Notes: generated by a model from the sequence alone, not told the origin. Shown: positions 1 through 8,154, counted from the first letter of the stretch. The stretch is DNA of 41,962 nt from Gammaproteobacteria bacterium (GCA_022822625.1 JAJEAV010000028.1:1-41962), one strand, 5' to 3'. Numbers and translations: made by a program.

Positions 1-156
1 GTGCCGGTAGCCCCGGTTGCTGCCCGGAGCGGGCATCATCCGGTCAACGATGTTGCCGAGTCCCAGTCGCTCGAGGAGCGTTGCCGGTGCCATGAGGCCG
101 GCCCGGGAAGTGAAATCGTGATGGCTTTTTGCGGTCTTGTAGTGTAGGATGTTCAT
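1..156 (-). CDS. transposase, N-terminal fragment (probably IS1380 family)
   Basis: Reading the minus strand from ATG at 156 gives 52 open codons that run off the window edge. The peptide contains the segments SRAGLMAPATLLERLGLG and LPAPGS-like RMMPAPGSNRGYR. This resembles the N-terminus of IS1380-type DDE transposases, which carry an 'HAGL..LG...L...LPAPGSG.GY' pattern. The catalytic DDE residues would lie outside the window, so activity cannot be judged. The ATG is about 134 bp inside the IS end, a normal leader length. An IS4-like relative is the main alternative. Confidence 0.65.
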   Translation of the reverse strand, partial: MNILHYKTAKSHHDFTSRAGLMAPATLLERLGLGNIVDRMMPAPGSNRGYRH

Positions 157-290
157 GTGGCCTTGTTCTCTCGGGGGTTGGTGAATTTGTTCACCCAATG
201 GGTGAAGTTGATAAAAACAGTATTCTACCATTAATACCCTGATTTAACAAGGCTTTTTACTTTTTTCTCGATTCCTATTTAAATATTAGG
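1..290 (-). mobile_element. 5' end of an insertion sequence, probably IS1380 family (left copy)
   Basis: The element's outer end is at 290, where the terminal sequence read on the minus strand begins CCTAATATTTAAATAGGAAT. The same roughly 139 bp recur inverted at 41824-41962 with about five mismatches, which defines the boundary. The transposase start lies at 156-154 and its leader occupies 157-290. The leader contains a perfect 8-bp palindrome, TTCACCCA-A-TGGGTGAA, at 190-206, which could be an operator or RNA hairpin controlling transposase. The other end of the element is outside the window, so target duplications cannot be checked. The family assignment rests on the transposase N-terminus only. 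Confidence 0.75.
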
Positions 291-297
291 GTATATT

Positions 298-326
298 CCT
301 AATCCTTAAATAGGAATCGGGAAAAA
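298..326 (+). repeat. solitary second IS end, divergent copy of the same terminal repeat
   Basis: CCTAATCCTTAAATAGGAAT followed by CGGGAAAAA nearly matches the inner sequence of the IS end at 290-262 and at 41824 onward. There are about three differences in 29 bases. It points the opposite way from the left IS and is separated from it by only 7 bp (gtatatt). No transposase follows, because the metZ promoter begins at 329. It may be a relic of a deleted element, part of a miniature element, or a preferred insertion site. Confidence 0.6.
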
Positions 327-328
327 TG

Positions 329-357
329 TTGACATCAAGAGATTCAGGAAAGACAAT
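329..357 (+). promoter_or_regulatory. sigma-70-type promoter of metZ
   Basis: A perfect -35 TTGACA at 329-334 is followed after 17 bp by GACAAT at 352-357, a 4/6 match to the -10 consensus. The predicted start near 363-365 falls exactly at the 5' edge of the SAM-II aptamer, which supports the assignment. The -35 lies only 3 bp after the solitary IS end. Confidence 0.65.
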
Positions 358-363
358 ACAGCA

Positions 364-416
364 AGCGCCGATTTGAGATCAGCTTGCGGGCGCAGAAGAA
401 ATACGGCTAAAGAGAC
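364..416 (+). promoter_or_regulatory. SAM-II (SAM-alpha) riboswitch aptamer
   Basis: The P1 stem is GCGCC at 365-369 pairing with GGCGC at 389-393. The conserved GATTT follows the 5' strand at 370-374, a loop with CTTGC is at 383-387, and the A-rich tail ends in CGGCTAAAGAG at 404-414. This order (stem, GATTT, TTGC, stem, A-rich linker, GCTAAA) is the SAM-II pseudoknot signature as I know it from metA/metX/metZ leaders. It sits directly upstream of metZ. A covariance-model search would confirm it. Confidence 0.88.
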
Positions 417-439
417 AGGCGTCACACTTAACCCATATT

Positions 440-475
440 CCGTCTCGTTAGCAATGCTGACAAGGCGGTTTTTTT
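440..475 (+). terminator. intrinsic terminator of the metZ leader (riboswitch expression platform)
   Basis: CCGTCT (440-445) and GTTAGC (447-452) pair with GCTGAC (456-461) and AGGCGG (463-468) around an AAT loop, giving about 12 bp of stem with one C/A mismatch. Seven Ts (469-475) follow. It lies between the aptamer and the metZ start. The 5' arm CC-GTCTC (440-446) can instead pair with GAGAC-A-GG (412-419) at the end of the aptamer tail. That alternative pairing is a candidate antiterminator that SAM binding would disrupt. Confidence 0.85.
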
Positions 476-512
476 ATATCTGTAGCATTTACGGGTCTTT
501 CGGGAAGATTCC

Positions 513-1712
513 ATGACAAAAGACACCAAGCCCCTCCATCGTCAGACGATAGCGGTCAGACATGGCCAAAATCGTACTATGGAGCGGGAACACAATGAGG
601 CAATCTTCACCACTTCCAGCTTTGTATTTGATAATGCCGAACAGGCGGGCAAGCTGTTTGGCAATCAGTCGTCAGGCAATGTCTACTCAAGATTTACAAA
701 TCCAACGGTGGCTGGATTCGAAAGTCGTTTGGCAGAACTCGAAAGCGCCTCCCACTGCGTTGCAGTATCATCCGGTATGGCGGCAATTACTGGAACTCTA
801 CTGGCATTGCTGAAATCAGGTGACCATATTGTTTCCTCGTCCGCACTTTTCGGCTCAACAGTTTCACTATTGACCACCATCTTTGAAAAGTTCGGAGTTC
901 AGACCTCTTTTGTCAGCCTGACAGACCCAAAACAGTGGAAGCTGGCAATCAGGCCCAATACGAAGCTGTTTTTTCTCGAGACCCCGAGCAACCCATTGTG
1001 TGAAATTGCCGATATCGAGCAAATTTCCAGTATCGCTCATGAAATCGATGCATTACTGGTTATCGATAATGCATTCATGACGCCAATCCTGCAACGCCCC
1101 ATCGAAATCGGTGCTGACATTGTGGTCCACACGGCTACCAAATATCTTGATGGCCAGGGTCGATGTATCGGTGGCGCAATTGTTACCGATGATGCTTCTA
1201 TCCATGAGAAGCTTTTCACCATGCTACGCACAACCGGGCCGTCCATGAGCCCATTCAATGCGTGGACCTTTATCAAGGGTCTTGAGACACTCCCATTGAG
1301 GATGAGGCATCATTGCAGTAATGCATTGGCCGTAGCCCGATGGTTGCAGAATCATTCTCTGGTAAAGCGGGTTCATTATCCCGGCTTGCAATCACATCCT
1401 CAACACGATCTTGCAAAACAACTGTTTTCGGGTTTCGGTGGAATTGTCTCCTTTGAGGTTCAGGGTGGAAAGTACGATGCCTGGGCAATGATTGATGCTA
1501 CCGAAATGCTCTCAATCACCGGCAACCTCGGAGATGCAAAGACTACGATTACCCATCCTGCAACGACCACCCACGCACGCATAACCCAGGAAGCACGTGA
1601 TCGGGCCAGAATCAGCGATTCACTGATCCGGCTGTCAGTTGGTCTTGAACATATTGAAGATATTTTGGCTGATCTTGAACTGGGTTTGAGCAAGGTTGGA
1701 GGTAACCGCTAG
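513..1712 (+). CDS. metZ: O-succinylhomoserine sulfhydrylase, PLP-dependent
   Basis: A cytosolic PLP enzyme of the Cys/Met metabolism family that makes homocysteine from O-succinylhomoserine and sulfide in methionine synthesis. The 399-residue length is typical. Visible signatures are YSRFTNPT near residue 58, the SSGMAAI segment near 86 that contacts PLP phosphate, the LETPSNP motif near 155, and the Schiff-base lysine K210 in HTATKYLDGQGR. The QGR context and the VYSRFTNPTV motif favour MetZ over cystathionine gamma-synthase. The ATG at 513 has a GGGAAG ribosome-binding site 6 nt upstream. It is a single-gene unit preceded by a SAM-II riboswitch and terminator, so it should be repressed when SAM is abundant. 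The same family includes O-acetylhomoserine sulfhydrylase, so the acyl donor is inferred. Confidence 0.92.
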   Translation: MTKDTKPLHRQTIAVRHGQNRTMEREHNEAIFTTSSFVFDNAEQAGKLFGNQSSGNVYSRFTNPTVAGFESRLAELESASHCVAVSSGMAAITGTLLALLKSGDHIVSSSALFGSTVSLLTTIFEKFGVQTSFVSLTDPKQWKLAIRPNTKLFFLETPSNPLCEIADIEQISSIAHEIDALLVIDNAFMTPILQRPIEIGADIVVHTATKYLDGQGRCIGGAIVTDDASIHEKLFTMLRTTGPSMSPFNAWTFIKGLETLPLRMRHHCSNALAVARWLQNHSLVKRVHYPGLQSHPQHDLAKQLFSGFGGIVSFEVQGGKYDAWAMIDATEMLSITGNLGDAKTTITHPATTTHARITQEARDRARISDSLIRLSVGLEHIEDILADLELGLSKVGGNR

Positions 1713-1788
1713 ATTGCCTTGTCTGGAGACCGACTTCGCTCATTCGATATGAATATGCCTTGCTGGATATGGTACAAATGTTCATGTC

Positions 1789-2310
1789 TCAGCTTCGGGT
1801 CTTTGCGTTTCGATATCGGGGTATCTTGTTGACGTATGATTGCGAAGCGTACCTCAGTTCAAGAATTTCCTCTTCTCCCAGTTCTCGCACAACTTTGGCG
1901 GGAGAACCTAGAATCAATGTTCGGTCCGGGAAACTCTTGTTCTCGGTAATCAGGGATCTTGCTCCGACCAGACAATCCTGACCGATCACGGCATTATTCA
2001 AAATCACGGATCCAATGCCGATTAGACTTCCTCGCCCCACCTTGCAACCATGAAGCATGGTACTGTGCCCTACGGTGACATCGTCTTCTATCTCAATAGG
2101 AAACCCCGGGTCAGTATGCATTGCACTGCAATCCTGAACATTCGAGCGATTGCCAATTCGAATGAGATCGTTGTCTCCCCGCAACACCGTGTTGAACCAG
2201 ACACTGGACTCTTCTCCAACGGATACCCATCCGATAATATCTGCTGAATCGGCAATATAGCTTGACTCGGCTATCTCAGGGAGTGGCCGGTCTTCAAGAA
2301 TGTAAATCAT
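1789..2310 (-). CDS. gamma carbonic anhydrase family protein (YrdA-like hexapeptide repeat protein)
   Basis: A 173-residue left-handed beta-helix protein of the gamma carbonic anhydrase / YrdA / PaaY group. The three zinc-ligand histidines expected for the family are present as H65 (SAMHTD), H82 and H87 (GHSTMLHGC). The conserved structural R44 and D46 in VLRGDND are also present. Hexapeptide periodicity (IGxxSxVQD, IGxGSVI, VGARS) runs through residues 20-130, and the C-terminus has the usual LGSPAKVVREL followed by a helical tail. Many YrdA-type members show little carbonic anhydrase activity, so catalysis is uncertain. It starts 4 bp after the sohB stop, so it is probably the last gene of the glnS-sohB unit. 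It converges on metZ with no obvious terminator in the 76-bp gap. Confidence 0.85.
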   Translation of the reverse strand: MIYILEDRPLPEIAESSYIADSADIIGWVSVGEESSVWFNTVLRGDNDLIRIGNRSNVQDCSAMHTDPGFPIEIEDDVTVGHSTMLHGCKVGRGSLIGIGSVILNNAVIGQDCLVGARSLITENKSFPDRTLILGSPAKVVRELGEEEILELRYASQSYVNKIPRYRNAKTRS

Positions 2311-2313
2311 TGT

Positions 2314-3360
2314 CTAGACCAGCATTGATGGATGGTCTTGCTCAAGAACCTGCTGACCACGCCATGTGCGAATACTCATCATGTCGCTGAATTTTTCGAT
2401 GAGCGTTTTCTTCTTGAAATAACTCAGGCTCACAAGCTCGGCATCATCCAGCGAGGAAATCAGAAAATCATCGCTGGTCTGCAACTTGTCAACCAGACCC
2501 AGTTCCAATGCTCTGGAGCCCAGCCAATGCTCACCGGTTGAGACCCTGTCGATGTCCAGACTGGGCCTTAGAATCTGCACGAATTCCTTGAACAGCTGAT
2601 GCGTTTCCTGCAGGTCCTGCTGCAGTTTCTTGCGTCCCTTGTCGCTGTTTTCACCAAACATGGTCAGGGTTCGCTTATACTCGCCGGAAAAAACCTGTTC
2701 AAACTCGACCCCATGCTTCTTCAAAAGCTCATTAAAGTTTGGAATCTGGGCGAGAACCCCAATTGAACCGATGATTGAGAAAGGGGCCGCAATGACGGTA
2801 TTGCCGACACATGCCATCATGTACCCACCACTTGCTGCAACCTTGTCCACCGCAACCGTCAAGGGAATGTTTCGATCCCGAAGACGTTGCAGTTGTGAAG
2901 CTGCCAGCCCATAACCATGCACGGTGCCACCGGCGCTTTCCAGACGAAGCAGCACTTCATCGCCTTCGACTGCGGTCAATAAAACTGCACTGATTTCTTC
3001 ACGCAACCTGGCGACGCTACTGGCCTGCATATCGCCCTCAAAATCCAGAACAAAGATTCGCTTTTTGCTGACTTTTTCCGAAGCGGCGACTTTCCTGGCC
3101 CCTTTCGCTTCGGCCTTGATGCGTTTTCTTTCTGCCTTTCGTTCGGCTTTCTGTGCCGCTTCAGAAAGGGTGATGGCAGTCAAGGCCCTGGACATGTCCC
3201 TGTACTGCTTGTTCAGATGGGCAATCTCAAGTTTGGGTTCATCGGCAGCCTTCTGTTTCATGGTCATTGCAAACAGGAGGCCTGCGGATACCACAATTCC
3301 TGCGACAACGGTCAGGGCTTTCGCCAGAAACAGTCCATACTGTGCAAAAAATTCGATCAT
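2314..3360 (-). CDS. sohB: inner-membrane serine protease SohB (S49 family)
   Basis: A 348-residue S49 family protease homologous to E. coli SohB. Residues 1-35 include one transmembrane segment (LFLAKALTVVAGIVVSAGLLF). A charged linker rich in K, R, E and A at about 75-100 looks like a coiled coil or tether. The protease domain begins at RIFVLDFEGDMQ. The nucleophile serine is in VAASGGYMMAC, and the family's conserved general-base lysine should be in the GEYKRTLTMFGENSDKGRKK region. The start was placed at MIEFFAQYGLF (ATG at 3360). The longer frame would overlap glnS by 59 bp and has no SohB-like N-terminus. This start leaves a 25-bp gap to glnS. The role is periplasmic-side membrane proteolysis, with substrates unknown. 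Confidence 0.9.
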   Translation of the reverse strand: MIEFFAQYGLFLAKALTVVAGIVVSAGLLFAMTMKQKAADEPKLEIAHLNKQYRDMSRALTAITLSEAAQKAERKAERKRIKAEAKGARKVAASEKVSKKRIFVLDFEGDMQASSVARLREEISAVLLTAVEGDEVLLRLESAGGTVHGYGLAASQLQRLRDRNIPLTVAVDKVAASGGYMMACVGNTVIAAPFSIIGSIGVLAQIPNFNELLKKHGVEFEQVFSGEYKRTLTMFGENSDKGRKKLQQDLQETHQLFKEFVQILRPSLDIDRVSTGEHWLGSRALELGLVDKLQTSDDFLISSLDDAELVSLSYFKKKTLIEKFSDMMSIRTWRGQQVLEQDHPSMLV

Positions 3361-3385
3361 GTTTCTGTAGTCAGTTCGAAGAATG

Positions 3386-5050
3386 TTAGGATTTTCTTGT
3401 CCATGTATCACGCAATGAGACAATTCGATTAAACACCAGCGCATCCTGTCGACTGGTTATGTCCTGGAAAAAATAACCTACCCGCTCGAATTGGTAGCGG
3501 GTCAAGGGGTCTGCATGACCAATGCTCATTTCGAGCTTGCAACCCTGGAGACATTCCAGTGAGTCGGTGTTCAAGGTATCAAGATAATCATGCTTGCGAT
3601 CAGCAAGCGGATCTGCAACCGAAAACAATCGGTCATACAATCGCACTTCGGCGTTGATCGCATGGTGGGCACTGACCCAGTGGATGATGCCCTTGATTTT
3701 TCTGCCATTTGGTCTTTGTCCACCTGCTGTTTCAGGGTCATAATCGCAACGAATTTCGATCGGTTCACCATGCACATTGCGGACCACCTCTTTACAGCGA
3801 ATCACATAGGCATGTCGTAATCTGACTTCCTGGCCTGGGGCTAGGCGAAAATAGCCTTTTGGCGGGTTGTCTTCATAATCACCTTGCTCAATGAAGATTT
3901 CTCTGGAGAATGTCAGCTGGCGTCGTCCAATCTCCGGGTTTTGCGGATGGTTGGGAACCTCAATCAATTCAGTTGCCGATTCCGGATAATTTTCGATCAC
4001 CACCTTGAGTGGTCTTAATACCGCCATGGCACGTGGCACTTTGGGGTCCAGATCATCACGAATACACTTCTCCAGCAAACCTATCTCGATTACATTCGGT
4101 TTTCGGGTAATTCCCACCGATGCAATGAAATTCTTCAGTGACTCAGGCGTATATCCGCGACGTCTCAGTCCCGAGATCGTGGGCATTCTCGGATCGTCCC
4201 AGCCTGCGACATGACCAAGTTCAACCAGTTGGGTCAGCAACCTCTTGCTCATCACCGTGTAGTTGAGGTTCAGTCGCGAGAACTCGACCTGCCGGGGTCT
4301 CGACGGAACCGGAAGGTGTTCGATAAACCAGTCATACAAGGCACGGTGATCTTCAAACTCAAGCGTGCACAGGGAATGTGTGACACCCTCGATCGCATCG
4401 CCCTGTCCGTGGGCAAAGTCGTACATGGGATATATGCACCATTTATCCCCTGTTCTTTGATGGGTATAGTGGCGAATCCGGTACAAGACCGGATCCCGCA
4501 AATTGATGTTTGAAGCATGCATGTCGATCTTGGCACGCAACACGTGTTCTCCATCTTCAAATTTGCCATCGCGCATTGCTTCAAACAAGGCCAGATTCTC
4601 CTCAATACTTCGATCGCGGTAAGGGCTGTTCATGCCCGGCTCGGTCAAGGTGCCGCGCTGTTGCCTTATTTCATCCACCGATTGACTGTCAACATAAGCC
4701 AGGGCATTTTTGATTAGGTGGACAGCATACTCATAGAACTGCTCGAAATAGTCCGAGGCATGGGCGAGGGAACTCCATTCATATCCCAGCCAGCGAATAT
4801 CTTCCTCAATCCTGGAGGCGTATTTCTGACTTTCTTTAAGTGGGTTGGTGTCATCAAACCGGAGTGTACACCGTCCCCCATAATCGTCTTTGATGCCGAA
4901 ATTTAGCCAAATGGCCTTGCAATGGCCGATATGCAGATAGCCATTGGGCTCAGGCGGAAAACGCGTCACGATTTCCTGATGCCGTCCAGCCTTGATATCA
5001 TCATCAATAATCTGTCGGATGAAATTGATAGGCTTGGGTCTATTGCTCAC
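3386..5050 (-). CDS. glnS: glutaminyl-tRNA synthetase
   Basis: A class I aminoacyl-tRNA synthetase that charges tRNA-Gln directly. The N-terminus reads NRPKPINFIRQIIDDDI, and the HIGH motif is in PPEPNGYLHIGHCKAI. The KMSKS-equivalent is VMSKRLL, followed by the GWDDPRMPTI segment typical of GlnRS. The C-terminal beta-barrel anticodon-binding domain follows (LTFSREIFIEQGDYEDNP, GWVSAHHA-like WVSAHHAINAEVRLYDRLF). I placed the start at GTG 5050, giving 554 residues, the E. coli length. An in-frame TTG at 5077 would add nine residues that look nothing like the family. Neither start has a clear ribosome-binding site. Direct GlnRS is mainly a gamma/betaproteobacterial trait, which supports the taxonomic reading. 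Confidence 0.95.
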   Translation of the reverse strand: MSNRPKPINFIRQIIDDDIKAGRHQEIVTRFPPEPNGYLHIGHCKAIWLNFGIKDDYGGRCTLRFDDTNPLKESQKYASRIEEDIRWLGYEWSSLAHASDYFEQFYEYAVHLIKNALAYVDSQSVDEIRQQRGTLTEPGMNSPYRDRSIEENLALFEAMRDGKFEDGEHVLRAKIDMHASNINLRDPVLYRIRHYTHQRTGDKWCIYPMYDFAHGQGDAIEGVTHSLCTLEFEDHRALYDWFIEHLPVPSRPRQVEFSRLNLNYTVMSKRLLTQLVELGHVAGWDDPRMPTISGLRRRGYTPESLKNFIASVGITRKPNVIEIGLLEKCIRDDLDPKVPRAMAVLRPLKVVIENYPESATELIEVPNHPQNPEIGRRQLTFSREIFIEQGDYEDNPPKGYFRLAPGQEVRLRHAYVIRCKEVVRNVHGEPIEIRCDYDPETAGGQRPNGRKIKGIIHWVSAHHAINAEVRLYDRLFSVADPLADRKHDYLDTLNTDSLECLQGCKLEMSIGHADPLTRYQFERVGYFFQDITSRQDALVFNRIVSLRDTWTRKS

Positions 5051-5119
5051 TAGATAATGGAAGGTCAGCGGTTTCAATCTGGGCCAGACAAGCCGGGTCG
5101 GAAGACCAGCGAGTGGTGG

Positions 5120-5422
5120 TCATTTATTTTCCGAGGGCCATTCGTCGAATGGGAATGGTTTCTGTTCAGAATTGAAGGTCAGATAATCCAGAACCCTATG
5201 CATAAACGTGGTTAGGTCCCCGGCAAAATGCTGCAACTTTGGATTCGGGTTTCCGGTGATGAATTTGTGACCCAGCTGGAACACTACGAGCACAAAAGCC
5301 AGGATTATTGCGATGTAGAGGATGCCCCCGAAAAGAATAATGAATAAAAGGCGTAGTCCCGATTCGGTGGCATTCTGTTTCCATGCAGCCTTTTCGTTCG
5401 GTTCCGGTAGATTGTTGTCCAT
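5120..5422 (-). CDS. DUF4389 family small membrane protein
   Basis: A 100-residue protein with an acidic and basic N-terminus, a first hydrophobic stretch at about 25-50 (LLFIILFGGILYIAIILAFVLVVFQ) and the ITGNPNPKLQHFAGDL loop. It ends in YLTFNSEQKPFPFDEWP, the motif I associate with DUF4389 proteins ('FLTFNSEERPFPF..WP'). The function of the family is unknown. It is probably inserted in the inner membrane. It lies 69 bp upstream of glnS on the same strand and about 260 bp downstream of dapE, so it may be cotranscribed with either. It starts with a clear ATG at 5422. Confidence 0.8.
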   Translation of the reverse strand: MDNNLPEPNEKAAWKQNATESGLRLLFIILFGGILYIAIILAFVLVVFQLGHKFITGNPNPKLQHFAGDLTTFMHRVLDYLTFNSEQKPFPFDEWPSENK

Positions 5423-5474
5423 GGTCTAAAGAAAAATAAAAATGGATTGCATTCGGTATATTTCCAAGACTGAA

Positions 5475-5708
5475 TTATACAGGCACAAATTGCGTCATAA
5501 TCAGGTTGCAGTCATGGGTCAGCAATTCTAATTCGAAAGCAAATCCTGCATCAAATCCAGTCTGCAAGCCGGCATCACGGAAATTTTCTCCAACGCAAAA
5601 GCCTCTCTTCATGGTTGGCTTGGGTACGGTTCTGGAACATGGTATGAATGGAGAAACGGTAGCATGAAATGGAAAGAATTGGTCATGAGCCAACAAACAC
5701 CCGTTCAA
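5475..5708 (-). CDS. doubtful small ORF between dapE and the DUF4389 gene
   Basis: A 77-codon frame starts from TTG at 5708 and overlaps the last 26 bp of dapE. In-frame TTG codons also occur at 5696 and 5693, and the first ATG is at 5612. The peptide ends FAFELELLTHDCNLIMTQFVPV and is not obviously low-complexity. I do not recognise it as any family. It fills the only sizeable gap in an otherwise compact minus-strand gene series. No ribosome-binding site or homology supports it, so it may be noncoding. A conserved-domain or codon-bias test would decide. Confidence 0.25.
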   Translation of the reverse strand: MNGCLLAHDQFFPFHATVSPFIPCSRTVPKPTMKRGFCVGENFRDAGLQTGFDAGFAFELELLTHDCNLIMTQFVPV

Positions 5709-6819
5709 GCAGCCTCGTATAGATTTTGGTTAGCGTATCAAGGTCTCGTGTACTGACGCATTCATCAATCTGGTGAATGGTTGCATTGACGGGGCCGAGT
5801 TCGACCACATGATTGCAAATCCTGGCCATGAATCTGCCGTCTGACGTTCCGCCGCTGGTCGTAATGCCCGGGGTTTTTCCAGTGATATCGGATACAGCTT
5901 GAGAAGTTTTCTCGATGAAGTCGCGGTCCCGGGTGTAGTAGGGTTCTGCACTGCTTGGATATTCAAGAGTGTATTCAAGGTCATGTTTGCCCAGAATCTC
6001 ATCAATTCTTTGCTTGATCTCCTGTTCACTGGTTTCAGGCGAGTATCGGAAATTGAACAGCACCCTGGCATCCCCGGGTATTACATTGGCAACACCGGTT
6101 CCGCTCATCAGATTGGAGATTTGCAGGCTTGTCGGAGGGAAATCCTGGTTTCCCGAGTCCCATTTTGCCTGTACCAGGTCGTGCAATACCGGTGCCAGGG
6201 CATGAATCGGGTTTTTGGCGAGATGCGGATAGGCGATATGGCCTTGTTGACCCTTGACAGTCAGAGCCAGGTTGAGTGACCCGCGGCGCCCGACCTTGAC
6301 GGTATCGCCACAATTATTTTCGCTGGTCGGCTCGCCCACCACACAATAGTCAATACCGATATTTCTTGCGATCAATTCATCAACCACAGCCCGGGTTCCC
6401 CATTTTGCTATGCCTTCCTCGTCACTGGTAATCAGAAATGCAATTGAGCCCCCATAATCGGGGTGCTTGCGTATGAAGTTTCCACAGGCAATCGCAAAGC
6501 ATGCGATCCCGCCCTTCATGTCTGCAGCACCGCGGCCATGTAACATGCCATCTTCAATGAGTCCGGAAAACGGCGGGTGGGACCATTTTTCCAGTGGACC
6601 CGTTGGCACGACATCAGTATGTCCTGCGAATACCAGAAGCGGGTCTTCGGTTCCATGCCGGGCCCATAGATTCGATACGTCTTCAAAATTCATGTATTCA
6701 CATTTGAACCCCATAGGAGTAAGGCATTGCTCAAGCAGTTGCTGGCAACCATTGTCGTTGGGTGTTACCGATTCGATACGAATCAATTCCGATGCAAGTT
6801 GAACGGGAGGGGACGTCAT
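5683..6819 (-). CDS. dapE: succinyl-diaminopimelate desuccinylase
   Basis: An M20-family di-zinc amidohydrolase that cleaves N-succinyl-LL-diaminopimelate in lysine and peptidoglycan precursor synthesis. It has 378 residues, the normal length. Zinc ligands and catalytic residues are visible: H67 and D69 in AGHTDVVPTG, D100 in GRGAADMKGG, and E134/E135 in TSDEEGIAKWGT. The VGEPTSEN motif and the late histidine in ELGPVNATIHQIDE are also present. The SGGTSDGRF segment is typical of DapE and helps separate it from ArgE. ATG at 6819 follows a GC-rich start region. It heads the minus-strand series that continues to the DUF4389 gene and glnS, and it is divergent from the methyltransferase-rnhA-dnaQ unit. 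Confidence 0.94.
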   Translation of the reverse strand: MTSPPVQLASELIRIESVTPNDNGCQQLLEQCLTPMGFKCEYMNFEDVSNLWARHGTEDPLLVFAGHTDVVPTGPLEKWSHPPFSGLIEDGMLHGRGAADMKGGIACFAIACGNFIRKHPDYGGSIAFLITSDEEGIAKWGTRAVVDELIARNIGIDYCVVGEPTSENNCGDTVKVGRRGSLNLALTVKGQQGHIAYPHLAKNPIHALAPVLHDLVQAKWDSGNQDFPPTSLQISNLMSGTGVANVIPGDARVLFNFRYSPETSEQEIKQRIDEILGKHDLEYTLEYPSSAEPYYTRDRDFIEKTSQAVSDITGKTPGITTSGGTSDGRFMARICNHVVELGPVNATIHQIDECVSTRDLDTLTKIYTRLLERVFVGS

Positions 6820-6914
6820 CTAGAACTCGATTTGTCAAGTGTTAAAAGAAGGCTTGGATTATAATGGTAAACTTGCAGGTTTGATGATCATAGGGTACAA
6901 ATCGGAAATGCTAC
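6820..6914. promoter_or_regulatory. divergent promoter region between dapE and the methyltransferase gene
   Basis: This 95-bp spacer separates divergent starts, so both promoters must lie in or near it. A perfect TATAAT is at 6860-6865 on the plus strand. The octamer ATTATAAT gives an overlapping TATAAT on the minus strand (6858-6863). No good -35 was seen at 16-18 bp for either direction, so the assignment is tentative. Confidence 0.4.
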
Positions 6915-7694
6915 ATGGATAGATGGCTAGATTCACCGGTTGGCAGCTCAGTCATTCAGGCGGAGACCGCTGCCTTCGCCGAGCTGGTGCCATCAGGGTT
7001 TTATGCAAGGTCTCTTCAGATCGGGCTTCCGGAAATCCCCTATCTGGATGGCATTGAAACGCGTGAGCGATACATTGTGGGTGAGGGCAATCAATCCAGC
7101 GCATTGCATGATGGGGCAAACAGGAAGCGGGATAAAAAAAGCCATTACATGATTGCCAGCCCGTTTGCGCTTCCGTTTTCTGAACGGTCACAGAACCTGA
7201 TTGTTCTGCCACATACCATGGATCATTGCAAAAATCCTCACAATGTGTTGAGGGAGGTCAATGAAATTCTGGAGCCTGAAGGGTGTCTGGCAATCATCGG
7301 TTTTAATATCTTTAGCCTATTTGGTTGTGTACATGTTCTGATGAGAAAAACCGGCAGGATGCCCTGGAACGGCAAGTTTTATTCCATAGGACGAGTCCAG
7401 GACTGGTTGTTGCTGTTGGGATACGATCTGGTCGGTGCCCGCATGCTTGTCTATCGCCCACCAATTAACTCTGAGCGATATCAGAAAAAAATGAAGTTTC
7501 TGGAAAACGCCGGCGATCGCTGGTGGCCGGGATTGGGCGGTGTATACGTGATTGTCGGCAAAAAACGGGAAATCATGCTGACTCAACGTCGCCAGTTGTC
7601 CACAGCCTGGACAAAATTCCTTCCGACGGTGGTTCGACCGGTTCCACAGAAAGTGGCACGGACCATGAATATGGAACTAGCCAGTAATGAGTGA
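6915..7694 (+). CDS. class I SAM-dependent methyltransferase, YafS-like
   Basis: A 259-residue protein of the methyltransferase type 11 fold, matching the YafS-like proteins that sit upstream of rnhA in gammaproteobacteria. The middle of the fold is clear: [40 protein letters not shown] is the usual D/L-P-F...S-x-D...H-x-L-E...P...L-x-E-x-x-R-x-L-x-P-G region. The SAM-binding glycine-rich loop expected near residues 35-50 is not canonical ([13 protein letters not shown]), as is often seen in this subfamily. The substrate is unknown. Its last codons overlap rnhA by 8 bp, which indicates translational coupling. ATG at 6915 was chosen as the first start in the frame. Confidence 0.75.
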   Translation: MDRWLDSPVGSSVIQAETAAFAELVPSGFYARSLQIGLPEIPYLDGIETRERYIVGEGNQSSALHDGANRKRDKKSHYMIASPFALPFSERSQNLIVLPHTMDHCKNPHNVLREVNEILEPEGCLAIIGFNIFSLFGCVHVLMRKTGRMPWNGKFYSIGRVQDWLLLLGYDLVGARMLVYRPPINSERYQKKMKFLENAGDRWWPGLGGVYVIVGKKREIMLTQRRQLSTAWTKFLPTVVRPVPQKVARTMNMELASNE

Positions 7695-8154
7695 GGCCGA
7701 CGCCGGATTGCCCAAAGTGGTTATTTATACAGACGGAGCCTGTCGAGGAAATCCGGGTCCGGGTGGTTGGGGGGCGCTACTTATCTCGGGAAAGCACAGG
7801 AAGGAACTGATCGGTGGTGATCGATATACCACCAATAATCGAATGGAGATGATGGCCAGTATCGAAGCCCTCAGGGCTCTCAAGAAGAAAAGTGATGTGG
7901 ATCTGTATACGGACTCCAAGTATCTCAAGAACGGAATCGAGAAATGGTTGCCGGACTGGAAAAAAAACAACTGGCGTACGAAACAACGCCAGCCGGTGAA
8001 GAACCGGGATTTATGGGAATTGCTGGATTGCTTGATCTTACAGCACTGCATTCGCTGGTGCTGGGTCAAGGGTCATGATGGAAATGTGGGCAATGAACGG
8101 GCGGACAAACTGGCAAAAGAGGGCCTGAAAAAGGGTCTGGAGAGACTATCATGA
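7687..8154 (+). CDS. rnhA: ribonuclease HI
   Basis: Degrades the RNA strand of RNA:DNA hybrids (R-loops, primer remnants) in the cytoplasm. It has 155 residues, as in E. coli. The complete catalytic set is visible: D16 (YTDGAC), E54 (NRMEMMA), D76 (YTDSKY), H130 (VKGHDGN) and D140 (NERADKLA). The basic protrusion is present around [20 protein letters not shown]. It overlaps the methyltransferase gene by 8 bp and dnaQ by 4 bp (ATGA), so the three form one operon. This codirectional rnhA-dnaQ order differs from E. coli, where the two genes are divergent, but it is common in other gammaproteobacteria. Confidence 0.97.
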   Translation: MSEADAGLPKVVIYTDGACRGNPGPGGWGALLISGKHRKELIGGDRYTTNNRMEMMASIEALRALKKKSDVDLYTDSKYLKNGIEKWLPDWKKNNWRTKQRQPVKNRDLWELLDCLILQHCIRWCWVKGHDGNVGNERADKLAKEGLKKGLERLS

